DNA of 37,254 nt, taken from Thioalkalivibrio halophilus. GTDB taxonomy: Bacteria > Pseudomonadota > Gammaproteobacteria > Ectothiorhodospirales > Ectothiorhodospiraceae. Positions within the stretch are counted from its first letter, which is position 1; every line of letters begins with the position of its first letter. The position numbers were made by a program, and so were the translations under genes. The notes beneath the pieces are model-generated. The model ran no database searches, was not told where the DNA came from, and was given only the letters and a program-made list of their open reading frames with translations. The stretch is from contig NZ_MUZR01000027.1 in assembly GCF_001995255.1 (NCBI RefSeq), positions 1 to 37,254 of the forward strand, written 5' to 3'. This document shows, in pieces, positions 27,749 to 34,185 of the stretch.

Positions 27749-29046
27749 GCGAGTACCGACTGCTGCTGATCGAGGATAACCCCGCCGACGCCGAGCTGGT
27801 CGAGGATCTGCTGGACGACTGCGCCGAGCGGGGCTACGTGGTGGAACGGGCCGGCCGCCTGCGCGAGGCCCTGGGGCTTCTGGAAGAGCGTCCCTTCGAC
27901 ATCGCCCTGCTCGACCTGGGACTGCCCGACTCACAGGGCCTGGATACCCTGCGCCTGCTGGTGGAGTCCGCGGGCGGCATCCCGGTGGTGGTCATGACCG
28001 GCCACCAGGACCGGGGTACCGGGACCGGGGCAATTCGCCTGGGGGCCCAGGACTTCCTGCCCAAGGAAGAACTGCACCCGGCCCTGCTGGCGCGCGCCCT
28101 GCACTACGCGATGGAACGCTACCGCAGCCAGCGCGAGGTGCGCCTGATGGCGACCGCCTTCGACAGTGCCCAGGCCATCGTGGTGACCGATCCTCAGGGC
28201 CGGATCCTGCGCGCGAACCATGCCTTCACACGCATCACCGGCTATGCCGAGGACGAGGTCCTCGGCAAGAATCCGCGCGTGCTGCAGTCCGGCCGCCAGG
28301 ATCTGGAGTTCTACCACCGGCTGTGGACCGAACTACTGGAAAACGACCACTGGGAGGGCGAGATCTGGAACCGCCGCCGCGACGGCAGCGTTTACCCGCA
28401 ATGGGAAAGCATCAGCGCCGTGCGCAATGAAGCCGGCCAGCTCGAATACTTTGTCGCCGTGTTCCACGACATCTCGGAGCAGAAGCGCCTGGAAGCGGAA
28501 CTGGAACACGAGGCCACCACCGACCGCCTGACCGGGCTGTACAACCGCCAGCGGTTCGATGCCGAGCTGGACCGGGCACTGGCCCGGACCGAGCGTTACG
28601 CCAGCGAGGCGGGTGCCATCCTGTTCGACATCGACCACTTCAAGCGCCTCAACGACACCCACGGGCACGACATCGGGGATCGCGTACTGGTCGAGCTGTC
28701 CCGTCGTGTCGCCCACTCGCTTCGGCGCGCGGATTTCCTTGCGCGCTGGGGTGGCGAGGAATTCGTGGTGCTGCTTCCGGAGACCGACGCCGAGGGCGCC
28801 CGGTACATGGCGGAACGCCTGCGCCGCGAGATCGCCGCGACGCCGTTCGAAGATGCCGGGCCGGTGACCATCAGCCTCGGCGTCACGATCCTGCACCGCG
28901 ACGACGACCCCGACACCCTGCTCAAGCGCCTGGACAACGCCCTTTACGATGCCAAGCACGCCGGACGCAACTGCACGGCCTACCACCATCGCGCCCCGGG
29001 GGAAGACGCCGACGCCGAGGCCCCTCCGCTGTCGCTGCTGCAGTAA
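27745..29046 (+). CDS. Response regulator diguanylate cyclase (REC-PAS-GGDEF)
   Basis: The 433-residue protein has a receiver domain (D57 in IALLDLGLPDSQG, Lys in DFLPKEEL), a PAS domain (about 133-255, ITGYAEDEVLGKNPRVLQSG) and a GGDEF domain from TTDRLTGLYNRQRF to about residue 415. The active site is GGEEF (336-340), an accepted active variant, and an inhibitory I-site RRAD (327-330) stands exactly five residues before it, so product feedback by c-di-GMP is expected. It overlaps the Rcp1-like regulator (ATGA), forming a kinase to regulator to c-di-GMP pathway. No EAL domain is present. Confidence 0.94.
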   Translation: MSEYRLLLIEDNPADAELVEDLLDDCAERGYVVERAGRLREALGLLEERPFDIALLDLGLPDSQGLDTLRLLVESAGGIPVVVMTGHQDRGTGTGAIRLGAQDFLPKEELHPALLARALHYAMERYRSQREVRLMATAFDSAQAIVVTDPQGRILRANHAFTRITGYAEDEVLGKNPRVLQSGRQDLEFYHRLWTELLENDHWEGEIWNRRRDGSVYPQWESISAVRNEAGQLEYFVAVFHDISEQKRLEAELEHEATTDRLTGLYNRQRFDAELDRALARTERYASEAGAILFDIDHFKRLNDTHGHDIGDRVLVELSRRVAHSLRRADFLARWGGEEFVVLLPETDAEGARYMAERLRREIAATPFEDAGPVTISLGVTILHRDDDPDTLLKRLDNALYDAKHAGRNCTAYHHRAPGEDADAEAPPLSLLQ

Positions 29047-29099
29047 GCGGTCCGGACCGTGTTCGCCCCCGCGCGTGCATATGGATTAAGCTTGGCGGC

Positions 29100-29576
29100 A
29101 TGACCACGGCCACCCGCCAGCACACCACCGACGACGCCGCGATCCAGCAGGCCCTGGACGAGGCCGAGCGGGTCTGCACCCGGCGCGGCGCGCGCCTGAC
29201 CGAGCAACGCCGGCGCATCCTCGAGCAGATCCTGCGCACCGACGGCGTGATCAAGGCCTACGACCTGATCCACGCGCTGTCGTCCGAGGACCGCAGCATC
29301 AAGCCGCCGACGGTCTACCGCACCCTCGCCTTCCTGCTGGAACAGGGCCTGATCCACCGCATCGAGAGCCTTAACGGCTTCGTCGCCTGCAGCCACCCCG
29401 GGGAACGCCACGAATCCGCGCTGATGATCTGCGACGGCTGCGGCCGGATCATCGAATTTCACACCCCGGACACTGCCAGCCATGCCCTGGAGGCCGCCGC
29501 GGCCGAGACCGGCTTCGCCATCGAGACCCGCACCGTGGAACTCCACGGCCTGTGCCGCGACTGTCAGTCGAGCTGA
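29100..29576 (+). CDS. zur: Fur-family zinc uptake regulator Zur
   Basis: The 158-residue protein is a Fur-family repressor: winged helix with LTEQRRRILEQIL and the recognition part KPPTVYRTLAFLLEQGLIHRI, then the dimerisation domain. Metal residues seen are C97, H99, H104, the CxxC pair C111/C114 and a second CxxC pair C152/C155. The extra Cys and His in FVACSHPGERHESALMICDGCG and lack of the His-rich Fur segment favour Zur over Fur. A zinc uptake operon with two Zur-like boxes starts about 2.1 kb downstream on the same strand. The last 13 bases overlap the convergent toxin gene. Confidence 0.92.
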   Translation: MTTATRQHTTDDAAIQQALDEAERVCTRRGARLTEQRRRILEQILRTDGVIKAYDLIHALSSEDRSIKPPTVYRTLAFLLEQGLIHRIESLNGFVACSHPGERHESALMICDGCGRIIEFHTPDTASHALEAAAAETGFAIETRTVELHGLCRDCQSS

Positions 29577-30019
29577 CCCGGCTCCGCGGGGTCCTCTCCG
29601 GGACACCGGACCGTCACGCCGAACAGCCGGGCGGCCTGCACCAGCGGGCGATCCAGCGTCACCAGCTCCGCGCCGCAGATCTCGGCAGCCGCCAGGTGCA
29701 GGGCGTCCAGCGTGCGCAACGATGAACGGCGCGTAAGCAGCCAGTGGCAGGCGCGCTCGAACACCTCCGGATCCAGCGAAACCCGCACAAAACGACCTGC
29801 CCGCAGGTCCTCCAGGAATGCCGACTCGATCCGGTTCGCCTGAGCTTCGGACAACTCGTCCATGCGCACCCAGCGGGCCAGGGCCGAAGCCACCTCCACC
29901 CGTGTCAGATGACTGACCAGCACCGGGCGTGTGCTCGCCTGCAACATCTGCTGAACCGGGCGGCTGGCGGCTTCTTCACGATAGTACGGCAGGACCGCGC
30001 TGGTATCGAAATAGAGCAT
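29564..30019 (-). CDS. PIN-domain toxin (VapC-like ribonuclease)
   Basis: The 151-residue protein has a complete PIN-domain acidic set: D5 in YFDTSAVL, E42 in RVEVAS, D105 in TLDALHLAAA and D123 in VTLDRPL. VapC toxins cut specific RNAs, often initiator tRNA or rRNA; the target here cannot be told. The ATG overlaps the antitoxin stop (ATGA), the usual type II toxin-antitoxin layout. The C-terminus extends into the 3' end of zur on the opposite strand by 13 bases, which could limit how either gene is lost or expressed. Confidence 0.92.
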   Translation of the reverse strand: MLYFDTSAVLPYYREEAASRPVQQMLQASTRPVLVSHLTRVEVASALARWVRMDELSEAQANRIESAFLEDLRAGRFVRVSLDPEVFERACHWLLTRRSSLRTLDALHLAAAEICGAELVTLDRPLVQAARLFGVTVRCPGEDPAEPGQLD

Positions 30020-30255
30020 CAGAACCGCTCTTCGTCGCGGCCCGCGCGAACCGCCTCCGCCCCTCCTTCACCACAGGGCGGCAGCTCCGCACGCAGGCCA
30101 CTGCGATCCGGAAACCCCGGGAACGGGCTCGAAGGCCGCACCAGCCTTGCGACCGGCCGCCCCTGACGCTGGATCACCACCTCTTCCCCGGCCTCGACGC
30201 GATCCAGAACCCAGGCAAGCCGCTCGCGAGCCTCGCGGGCGCTGACCGTTTCCAT
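30019..30255 (-). CDS. Phd/YefM-type antitoxin of the VapBC-like pair
   Basis: The 78-residue protein begins METVSAREARERLAWVLDRVEAGEEVVIQRQGRPVARLV, the fold pattern of Phd/YefM antitoxins: N-terminal DNA-binding and dimerisation part, and a variable C-terminal tail (GLRAELPPCGEGGAEA) that should bind the PIN toxin. I choose the ATG at 30255 because AGGAG lies 7 bases upstream; a frame start at 30288 would sit inside the operator palindrome. It is expected to repress its own operon through the palindrome at 30277-30288. Confidence 0.92.
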   Translation of the reverse strand: METVSAREARERLAWVLDRVEAGEEVVIQRQGRPVARLVRPSSPFPGFPDRSGLRAELPPCGEGGAEAVRAGRDEERF

Positions 30256-30276
30256 CTGCCGTCTCCTGCTCATCGT

Positions 30277-30301
30277 TTGTGTACACAACTAATATACACA
30301 A
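30277..30301. promoter_or_regulatory. Probable toxin-antitoxin operator: palindrome plus extra half-site
   Basis: TTGTGTACACAA (30277-30288) is a perfect 12-base palindrome. A second half-site, TACACAA (30295-30301), repeats the right arm (30282-30288) 13 bases away. Between them AATATA (TATATT on the minus strand) could be the -10 box of the antitoxin-toxin operon, so a bound antitoxin would cover the promoter. The site lies 22 bases before the antitoxin ATG, as is usual for autoregulated pairs. Confidence 0.7.
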
Positions 30302-30370
30302 GGAACCGGACCGAATCATGCCCGTTCGCGGACGTGTATCCGTGACGGCATTTGCCTACACTGGCCCTTG

Positions 30371-30895
30371 ATGTCTGACGCTCATGCCAGTCCCGAGTTG
30401 CGGGCGTTCGAGCCCGTGCTGCGCGCGGATACCCGGGCCGTGGTGCTGGGCAGTTTCCCCGGGGTCGCCTCGCTGGAGGCGGCGGCCTATTACGCCCATC
30501 CGCGCAACCAGTTCTGGCCGATCATGGCGCGCATCTTCGGACCGCCGTTCCCGGAACTGCCCTGGCCGGAGCGCTACACCCGGCTGCTCGACTGCGGGGT
30601 CGGGCTGTGGGACATCTACGGCGCCTGCGCACGCGAGGGCAGTCTGGACAGCGCCATCCGCAACCCGCAGCCCAACGACCTCGGCCGGCTGACACGCGAG
30701 GCCCCGGGACTGCGGCTGATCGTCCACAACGGCGCCGAAAGCGCCCGCCGCATCGGCGAGACCCGGGCGCTGGGCGTGACCGCGGTGCGCCTGCCCTCCA
30801 CCAGCCCGGCCAATGCCCGCCTCGATCTCGAGGCCAAGCTCGAACGCTGGGCCGAGGCCTTCCGCCAGGCCGGGCTGGGCGCCCCGACGCCCTGA
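30371..30895 (+). CDS. DNA-deoxyinosine (hypoxanthine) glycosylase, uracil-DNA glycosylase superfamily
   Basis: The 174-residue protein belongs to the uracil-DNA glycosylase superfamily. VVLGSFPGVASLEAAAYYAHPRNQFWPIM is the signature of the hypoxanthine-DNA glycosylase group (family 6 type), with the N-terminal G-S-F-P active-site loop, and LPSTSPANAR matches the C-terminal DNA-intercalating loop. It should remove deaminated adenine from DNA for base excision repair. The ATG at 30371 is preceded directly by TTG, which I do not use. It is divergent from the toxin-antitoxin pair; a TACACT element just upstream (30355-30360) may be its -10 box. Confidence 0.88.
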   Translation: MSDAHASPELRAFEPVLRADTRAVVLGSFPGVASLEAAAYYAHPRNQFWPIMARIFGPPFPELPWPERYTRLLDCGVGLWDIYGACAREGSLDSAIRNPQPNDLGRLTREAPGLRLIVHNGAESARRIGETRALGVTAVRLPSTSPANARLDLEAKLERWAEAFRQAGLGAPTP

Positions 30896-30953
30896 ACCCG
30901 CGCGACCCGCCGCCCCATCGGGTCGATGAACCGCGCCATTGGAATCGGCCACG

Positions 30954-30981
30954 TTGACACCCAAACGCGGATGCATATAAT
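30954..30981 (+). promoter_or_regulatory. Consensus sigma70 promoter (TTGACA, 16 bp spacer, TATAAT)
   Basis: Both hexamers are perfect: TTGACA at 30954-30959 and TATAAT at 30976-30981, with a 16-base spacer. Such a match is rare in this GC-rich DNA. The start point should be about 30986-30990. Transcription runs into the terminator at 31076-31107 after roughly 120 nt, with no open frame that I would call between, so a small RNA is the likely product. Confidence 0.85.
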
Positions 30982-30987
30982 TCTCAC

Positions 30988-31107
30988 TTAGATACGCGAT
31001 TGTTGTCGGACTCTGGCGTGTCGCCGGGACCGGGGCCTCTTCGCTCCCCTGTCTCTCCAACCTCCGCTACGCTTGGCCGCCCGCTGTAACGGGCGGCTGC
31101 TTTTTTT
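30988..31107 (+). ncRNA. Candidate small RNA of about 120 nt, family unknown
   Basis: The region between a consensus promoter and a strong rho-independent terminator would yield one discrete RNA. Inside it are potential hairpins GGCG-TGT-CGCC (31015-31025) and GGGG...CCCC (31033-31049), a pyrimidine-rich single-stranded stretch (about 31047-31065) and the terminator stem with a seven-U tail, as in Hfq-bound regulators. It lacks the 4.5S signature (GGAAGGAAGCAGCC), the long central bubble of 6S and a tRNA fold. It may be a trans-acting RNA or an attenuated leader of the zinc operon; the separate promoter and Zur boxes downstream favour the first. The 5' end is estimated. Confidence 0.65.
31076..31107 (+). 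terminator. Rho-independent terminator
   Basis: GCCGCCCG (31076-31083) pairs perfectly with CGGGCGGC (31090-31097) around a 6-base loop CTGTAA; TGC then precedes seven T (31101-31107). This is the clearest terminator in the window and ends the candidate small RNA (and any read-through from the glycosylase gene). Confidence 0.92.
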
Positions 31108-31150
31108 CCGTTCTCCCTCCCGGCATTGCCCCCACCGGGGTGACCGCCCC

Positions 31151-31178
31151 TTGTATGACCCTATTGTTACATTATATC
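31151..31178 (+). promoter_or_regulatory. Probable promoter of the zinc operon
   Basis: TTGTAT (31151-31156) and TATATC (31173-31178) are separated by 16 bases and lie about 80 bases before the first gene. The -10 element falls inside the first Zur-like box, so repression by zinc-loaded Zur would block RNA polymerase. This AT-rich patch stands out from the surrounding GC-rich DNA. Confidence 0.55.
31166..31178. promoter_or_regulatory. Zur box 1 (candidate)
   Basis: GTTACATTATATC matches the gammaproteobacterial Zur consensus GTTATANTATAAC at 11 of 13 positions, counting N as a match. It overlaps the proposed -10 box of the zinc operon. Confidence 0.65.
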
Positions 31179-31194
31179 GTTCTTACGCTCTTTC

Positions 31195-31207
31195 GTTACG
31201 CTATAAC
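31195..31207. promoter_or_regulatory. Zur box 2 (candidate)
   Basis: GTTACGCTATAAC matches GTTATANTATAAC at 11 of 13 positions and sits in the inverted repeat CGTTA-N5-TAACG (31194-31208). It lies 29 bases downstream of box 1, between promoter and gene, about 52 bases before the ATG. Two boxes suggest cooperative, tight repression. Confidence 0.7.
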
Positions 31208-31259
31208 GTATGAATAGCGATGAACGGAGGCAACCAGTGTTCACAAGGGGAGAAAAGAC

Positions 31260-32561
31260 ATGCTGAGTGCGCGACACCATCGCAACGCCCTGACGGGCCT
31301 GACCGTTCTGGCCTGCGCCACTCCGGCCCTGGCCGCCGCCCAGGCCCCGGACGACTCGGGTTCGGACTGGGGCCTGGATATCTCGCTGATCCTGGAAGGG
31401 ATCTACTACAACGAGATGAGCGAAGGGATCGACACACCCGCCGGGTTCGACGACGGGCATAGCCATGACCATGGCCACGGCCATGATCACGACCATTCCT
31501 TCGACGACGGCTTCAACCTCGGCCACAACGAACTGGTGTTCGAGGCCGACCTGGGCGGCCTGCTGGACGGCACCCTGATGATCGGCTTCGACGACAGCGA
31601 CATCGAGGCCGAGGAGGCCTATCTGACCACCCGCTCGCTGCCGGCCGGCCTCCAGCTGAAGGCAGGCAAGTTCCTGTCGGACATCGGCTACATCAACAGC
31701 CGCCACGTCCACGACTGGGATTTCGTCGACCGCCCGCTGGTAAACGAATACCTGTTCGGCGACCACGGCCTGCAGGAAATCGGCGTGCAGGGGACCTGGG
31801 TCGCACCGACCGAGACCTACACCCGGCTGGGCGTGGAGCTCCTGCAGGGGGATCAGGACGGCGGCATCGCCGCGTTCGATGACGGGCCGGTCTCGGAGAA
31901 GAGCGGGCCGCGCATCGCCACCGCTTTCGCCAGGGTCGGGCCCGATTTCGGCCCCGATCATGCCGCCCGGTTCGGCGTCTCCGGCGGCTATGTCACCCAG
32001 ACCGGGGTGACCGAAATCCATGGTGACCATGGCCACGCCCTTGAAGGCGATGCCTGGTTCGCCGGCCTGGACGCGGTCTACAAGTACGACTCCGGCCGTG
32101 CCTACGGCCACGGCGACTGGAATGTGAAGGGCGAATATTTCTATGTACGCCGGGACCTGGACCAGTTTGACGGCCACGAACACGGCCATGGCCACCACAC
32201 CCATATGCACTGGGAAAGTGCAGACAGCCTGACCGAGAAGCAGGACGGTCTCTATGTCGAGGGCATCTACGGCTTCGCTCCCCGCTGGCAGGCCGGTCTG
32301 CGGACCGAAGCCCTCGGTCTGACCAACGACGCGGTCGAGGGCAGCCATCACCACGGGGACGAATACTTCACGATCGAATCGATGGACACCTCGTACCGCC
32401 ATTCGGCCCAGGTCACCTTCCGGCCGGTGGAGCCGGTGTTCCTGCGCGCGCAGCTCACGCAGAACGACTTCGTCGACGATCATGGCGACCGCGATCGCGG
32501 CCTCGAATTCATGTTCCAGGTGAACGTGGCGCTGGGCGCTCACGGCGCGCACCGCTTCTGA
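31260..32561 (+). CDS. Histidine-rich outer-membrane beta-barrel protein, zinc-regulated
   Basis: The 433-residue protein has a signal peptide (LTGLTVLACATPALAAA) and a beta-barrel pattern ending in Phe (VALGAHGAHRF). It carries three His-rich loops: near residues 67-79 (seven His alternating with D/G), about 305-318 (HEHGHGHHTHMH) and about 361 (SHHHGDE). Members of this family are annotated as zinc-regulated TonB-dependent receptors, but I see no plug domain or TonB box, and the length suits a porin-like channel better. It is the first gene behind two Zur boxes and precedes znuA, so zinc capture or passage across the outer membrane is likely. AAGGGGAG precedes the ATG. Confidence 0.85.
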   Translation: MLSARHHRNALTGLTVLACATPALAAAQAPDDSGSDWGLDISLILEGIYYNEMSEGIDTPAGFDDGHSHDHGHGHDHDHSFDDGFNLGHNELVFEADLGGLLDGTLMIGFDDSDIEAEEAYLTTRSLPAGLQLKAGKFLSDIGYINSRHVHDWDFVDRPLVNEYLFGDHGLQEIGVQGTWVAPTETYTRLGVELLQGDQDGGIAAFDDGPVSEKSGPRIATAFARVGPDFGPDHAARFGVSGGYVTQTGVTEIHGDHGHALEGDAWFAGLDAVYKYDSGRAYGHGDWNVKGEYFYVRRDLDQFDGHEHGHGHHTHMHWESADSLTEKQDGLYVEGIYGFAPRWQAGLRTEALGLTNDAVEGSHHHGDEYFTIESMDTSYRHSAQVTFRPVEPVFLRAQLTQNDFVDDHGDRDRGLEFMFQVNVALGAHGAHRF

Positions 32562-32576
32562 TCGACCCCTCACGGA

Positions 32577-32604
32577 GCGCGAGGCCCCGCCACGGGCCTC
32601 GCGC
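32577..32604 (+). terminator. Intercistronic hairpin (partial terminator or mRNA stabiliser)
   Basis: GCGCGAGGCCC (32577-32587) pairs perfectly with GGGCCTCGCGC (32594-32604) around a 6-base loop. The nearest T run (32615-32619) is 11 bases away, so full termination is doubtful. It lies between the outer-membrane gene and znuA and may make more of the first product than of the transporter. Confidence 0.65.
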
Positions 32605-32631
32605 AAAACCTGCATTTTTCAAGGAGTACCC

Positions 32632-33564
32632 ATGAAAAACCGCAAGACCCCGCAGCAACGTCCGGCCATCGGGCTCTCCGCCCTGACCGGCGCCGCACTC
32701 GCCGCCGCCCTGTTCCTGCCCGCGCAGGCCTCTGCGGACGACCTCAACGTGGTCGCCACGACCTCCAGCCCGGGAGCGCTTGCGCGTGAAATCGGCGGCG
32801 ACGAAACCAGCGTGCGTGTCCTGGCGGCGCCCGACCGCGACGCCCATTATCTGGATGCCCGCCCCAGCTTCATGGCCGCTCTGCGCAACGCCGACCTGCT
32901 GCTGGAACTGGGCGCCGGGCTGGAAGAAGGCTGGCTGCCGGCCGCCACCCGCGGCGCGTCCAACCCGGACATCAACGAGGGCCAGCCCGGCCATTTCTAT
33001 GCCGCCGGCAAGGTCGATCTGCGCCGCTCCATCACCCAGGACGGGCCCAACATGGGCCACGTCCATGAAGAGGGCAATCCGCATTTCAATGTCGACCCCC
33101 TGCGCATGGCGGAAGTCGGCCTGGCCCTGGGCGAGCGGCTCGCGGAGCTCGACTCCGCCAATGCGGACGTCTATCGCGAACGCGCGGAAGAGACCGCGCA
33201 GCGGCTGCGCGAGCATGCCGATGACCTCGCCGGCGAACTGGCCCCCGACCAGAACATCGTGGTCTATCACGAGGACCTCGACTATCTCGAGGAATGGCTG
33301 CCCGCCACTGTCGTCGGCTACCTCGAACCGGCACCGGGTATCCCGCCCACCGGTCGCCACCTGCAGAGCCTGATCGGCGAGCTGGAAAGCATGGACGGTC
33401 ACGTGCTGTACGCCGAGTTCCAGCCGCCGCGCGGGGCCGAGTTCCTCGAGCGCGAACTCGGCTGGGACAGCCATGCGGTCCCGCTGGATCCGCCACAGAA
33501 CGCCGGCCTGGATGGCTACCTCGAGCTGATGGAAACCTGGGCATCCACCTTCCGCACCCGCTAG
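32632..33564 (+). CDS. znuA: ZnuA-like periplasmic zinc-binding protein
   Basis: A cluster A-I solute-binding protein of 310 residues with a signal peptide (GLSALTGAALAAALFLPAQASA). Expected metal ligands are H72 (RDAHYLD), H151 (GNPHFNVDP) and H213 (VVYHEDLDYL), with an acidic fourth ligand, perhaps E262 in YAEFQPP; three His favour zinc over manganese. The long His-rich loop of E. coli ZnuA is absent, though H143 and H145 (MGHVHEEG) lie near the site. AAGGAG is 7 bases before the ATG. Next genes encode the ATPase and permease. The outer-membrane protein upstream, rich in His, may supply the metal. Confidence 0.9.
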   Translation: MKNRKTPQQRPAIGLSALTGAALAAALFLPAQASADDLNVVATTSSPGALAREIGGDETSVRVLAAPDRDAHYLDARPSFMAALRNADLLLELGAGLEEGWLPAATRGASNPDINEGQPGHFYAAGKVDLRRSITQDGPNMGHVHEEGNPHFNVDPLRMAEVGLALGERLAELDSANADVYRERAEETAQRLREHADDLAGELAPDQNIVVYHEDLDYLEEWLPATVVGYLEPAPGIPPTGRHLQSLIGELESMDGHVLYAEFQPPRGAEFLERELGWDSHAVPLDPPQNAGLDGYLELMETWASTFRTR

Positions 33565-33573
33565 GCTGCGCGG

Positions 33574-34185
33574 ATGTCCGACTCCCCCGTCATCGAGGCC
33601 CGGGCCGCGCGCCCGGGCTTTGACCGCCCCGTCCTCGGGCCGCTCACTCTGGCGGTCCCGGGCGGGGCACGCTGGGCACTCACCGGCCCCAACGGGTCCG
33701 GCAAGTCGCTGTTGCTCAAGTGCCTGACGGGGCAGGCGCGGGTGCACGGGGGGCGGCTCACCACCGCTCCCGGCACCCGCATCAGCCTGCTGGCCCAGGA
33801 TCATCCGCGCCCGTACCCATGGCCCCTTTCCGGACACGACTGGTTCCGGGCCATGGGTACGCGCGTGCCCGAACACCCTCGCATCCGGGCGCTGCTGCGC
33901 CGGCGTCTGGATCAACTCAGCGGCGGCCAGTGGCAGCTCCTGCGCCTGGCCTCCGTACTGGCGCCCGTTGAGGCCGCCGACCGCGACACCGGCCGCCCCC
34001 ACCTGGTGCTGCTGGACGAGCCCGCCAACCACCTGGATGCCGAGGTCCGCGCCGACGCGGTGGAACTGATCACCGCCCTGCCCGCGAGCGCCACTCTGGT
34101 CATGACCAGCCACGACGACGAACTGCTGGGCACCCTGGGCGTAGAGCGCCACCCCCTGCAGGACTACCTCGACGCCCATGACTGA
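33574..34185 (+). CDS. znuC: ZnuC-like ABC transporter ATPase
   Basis: The 203-residue ATPase has Walker A GPNGSGKS, a Q-loop LLAQDHP, the signature LSGGQ, Walker B LVLLDEPANHLD and the H-loop TSHDDE. It is about 45 residues shorter than E. coli ZnuC, mainly lacking the C-terminal extension, and its helical region (GHDWFRAMGTRVPEHPRIRAL) is short. It lies 9 bases after znuA and overlaps znuB by 8 bases. Position between a zinc-binding protein and a permease, under Zur boxes, supports zinc uptake. All ATPase motifs are intact. Confidence 0.9.
   Translation: MSDSPVIEARAARPGFDRPVLGPLTLAVPGGARWALTGPNGSGKSLLLKCLTGQARVHGGRLTTAPGTRISLLAQDHPRPYPWPLSGHDWFRAMGTRVPEHPRIRALLRRRLDQLSGGQWQLLRLASVLAPVEAADRDTGRPHLVLLDEPANHLDAEVRADAVELITALPASATLVMTSHDDELLGTLGVERHPLQDYLDAHD

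Noticed and set aside
30988-31107. 4.5S RNA, 6S RNA, tmRNA fragment, tRNA or metal riboswitch for the candidate small RNA
   Set aside because: No SRP tetraloop motif, no long bubble-and-stem of 6S, no tRNA-like arms or tag frame; also a distinct promoter and terminator make a plain riboswitch leader less likely.
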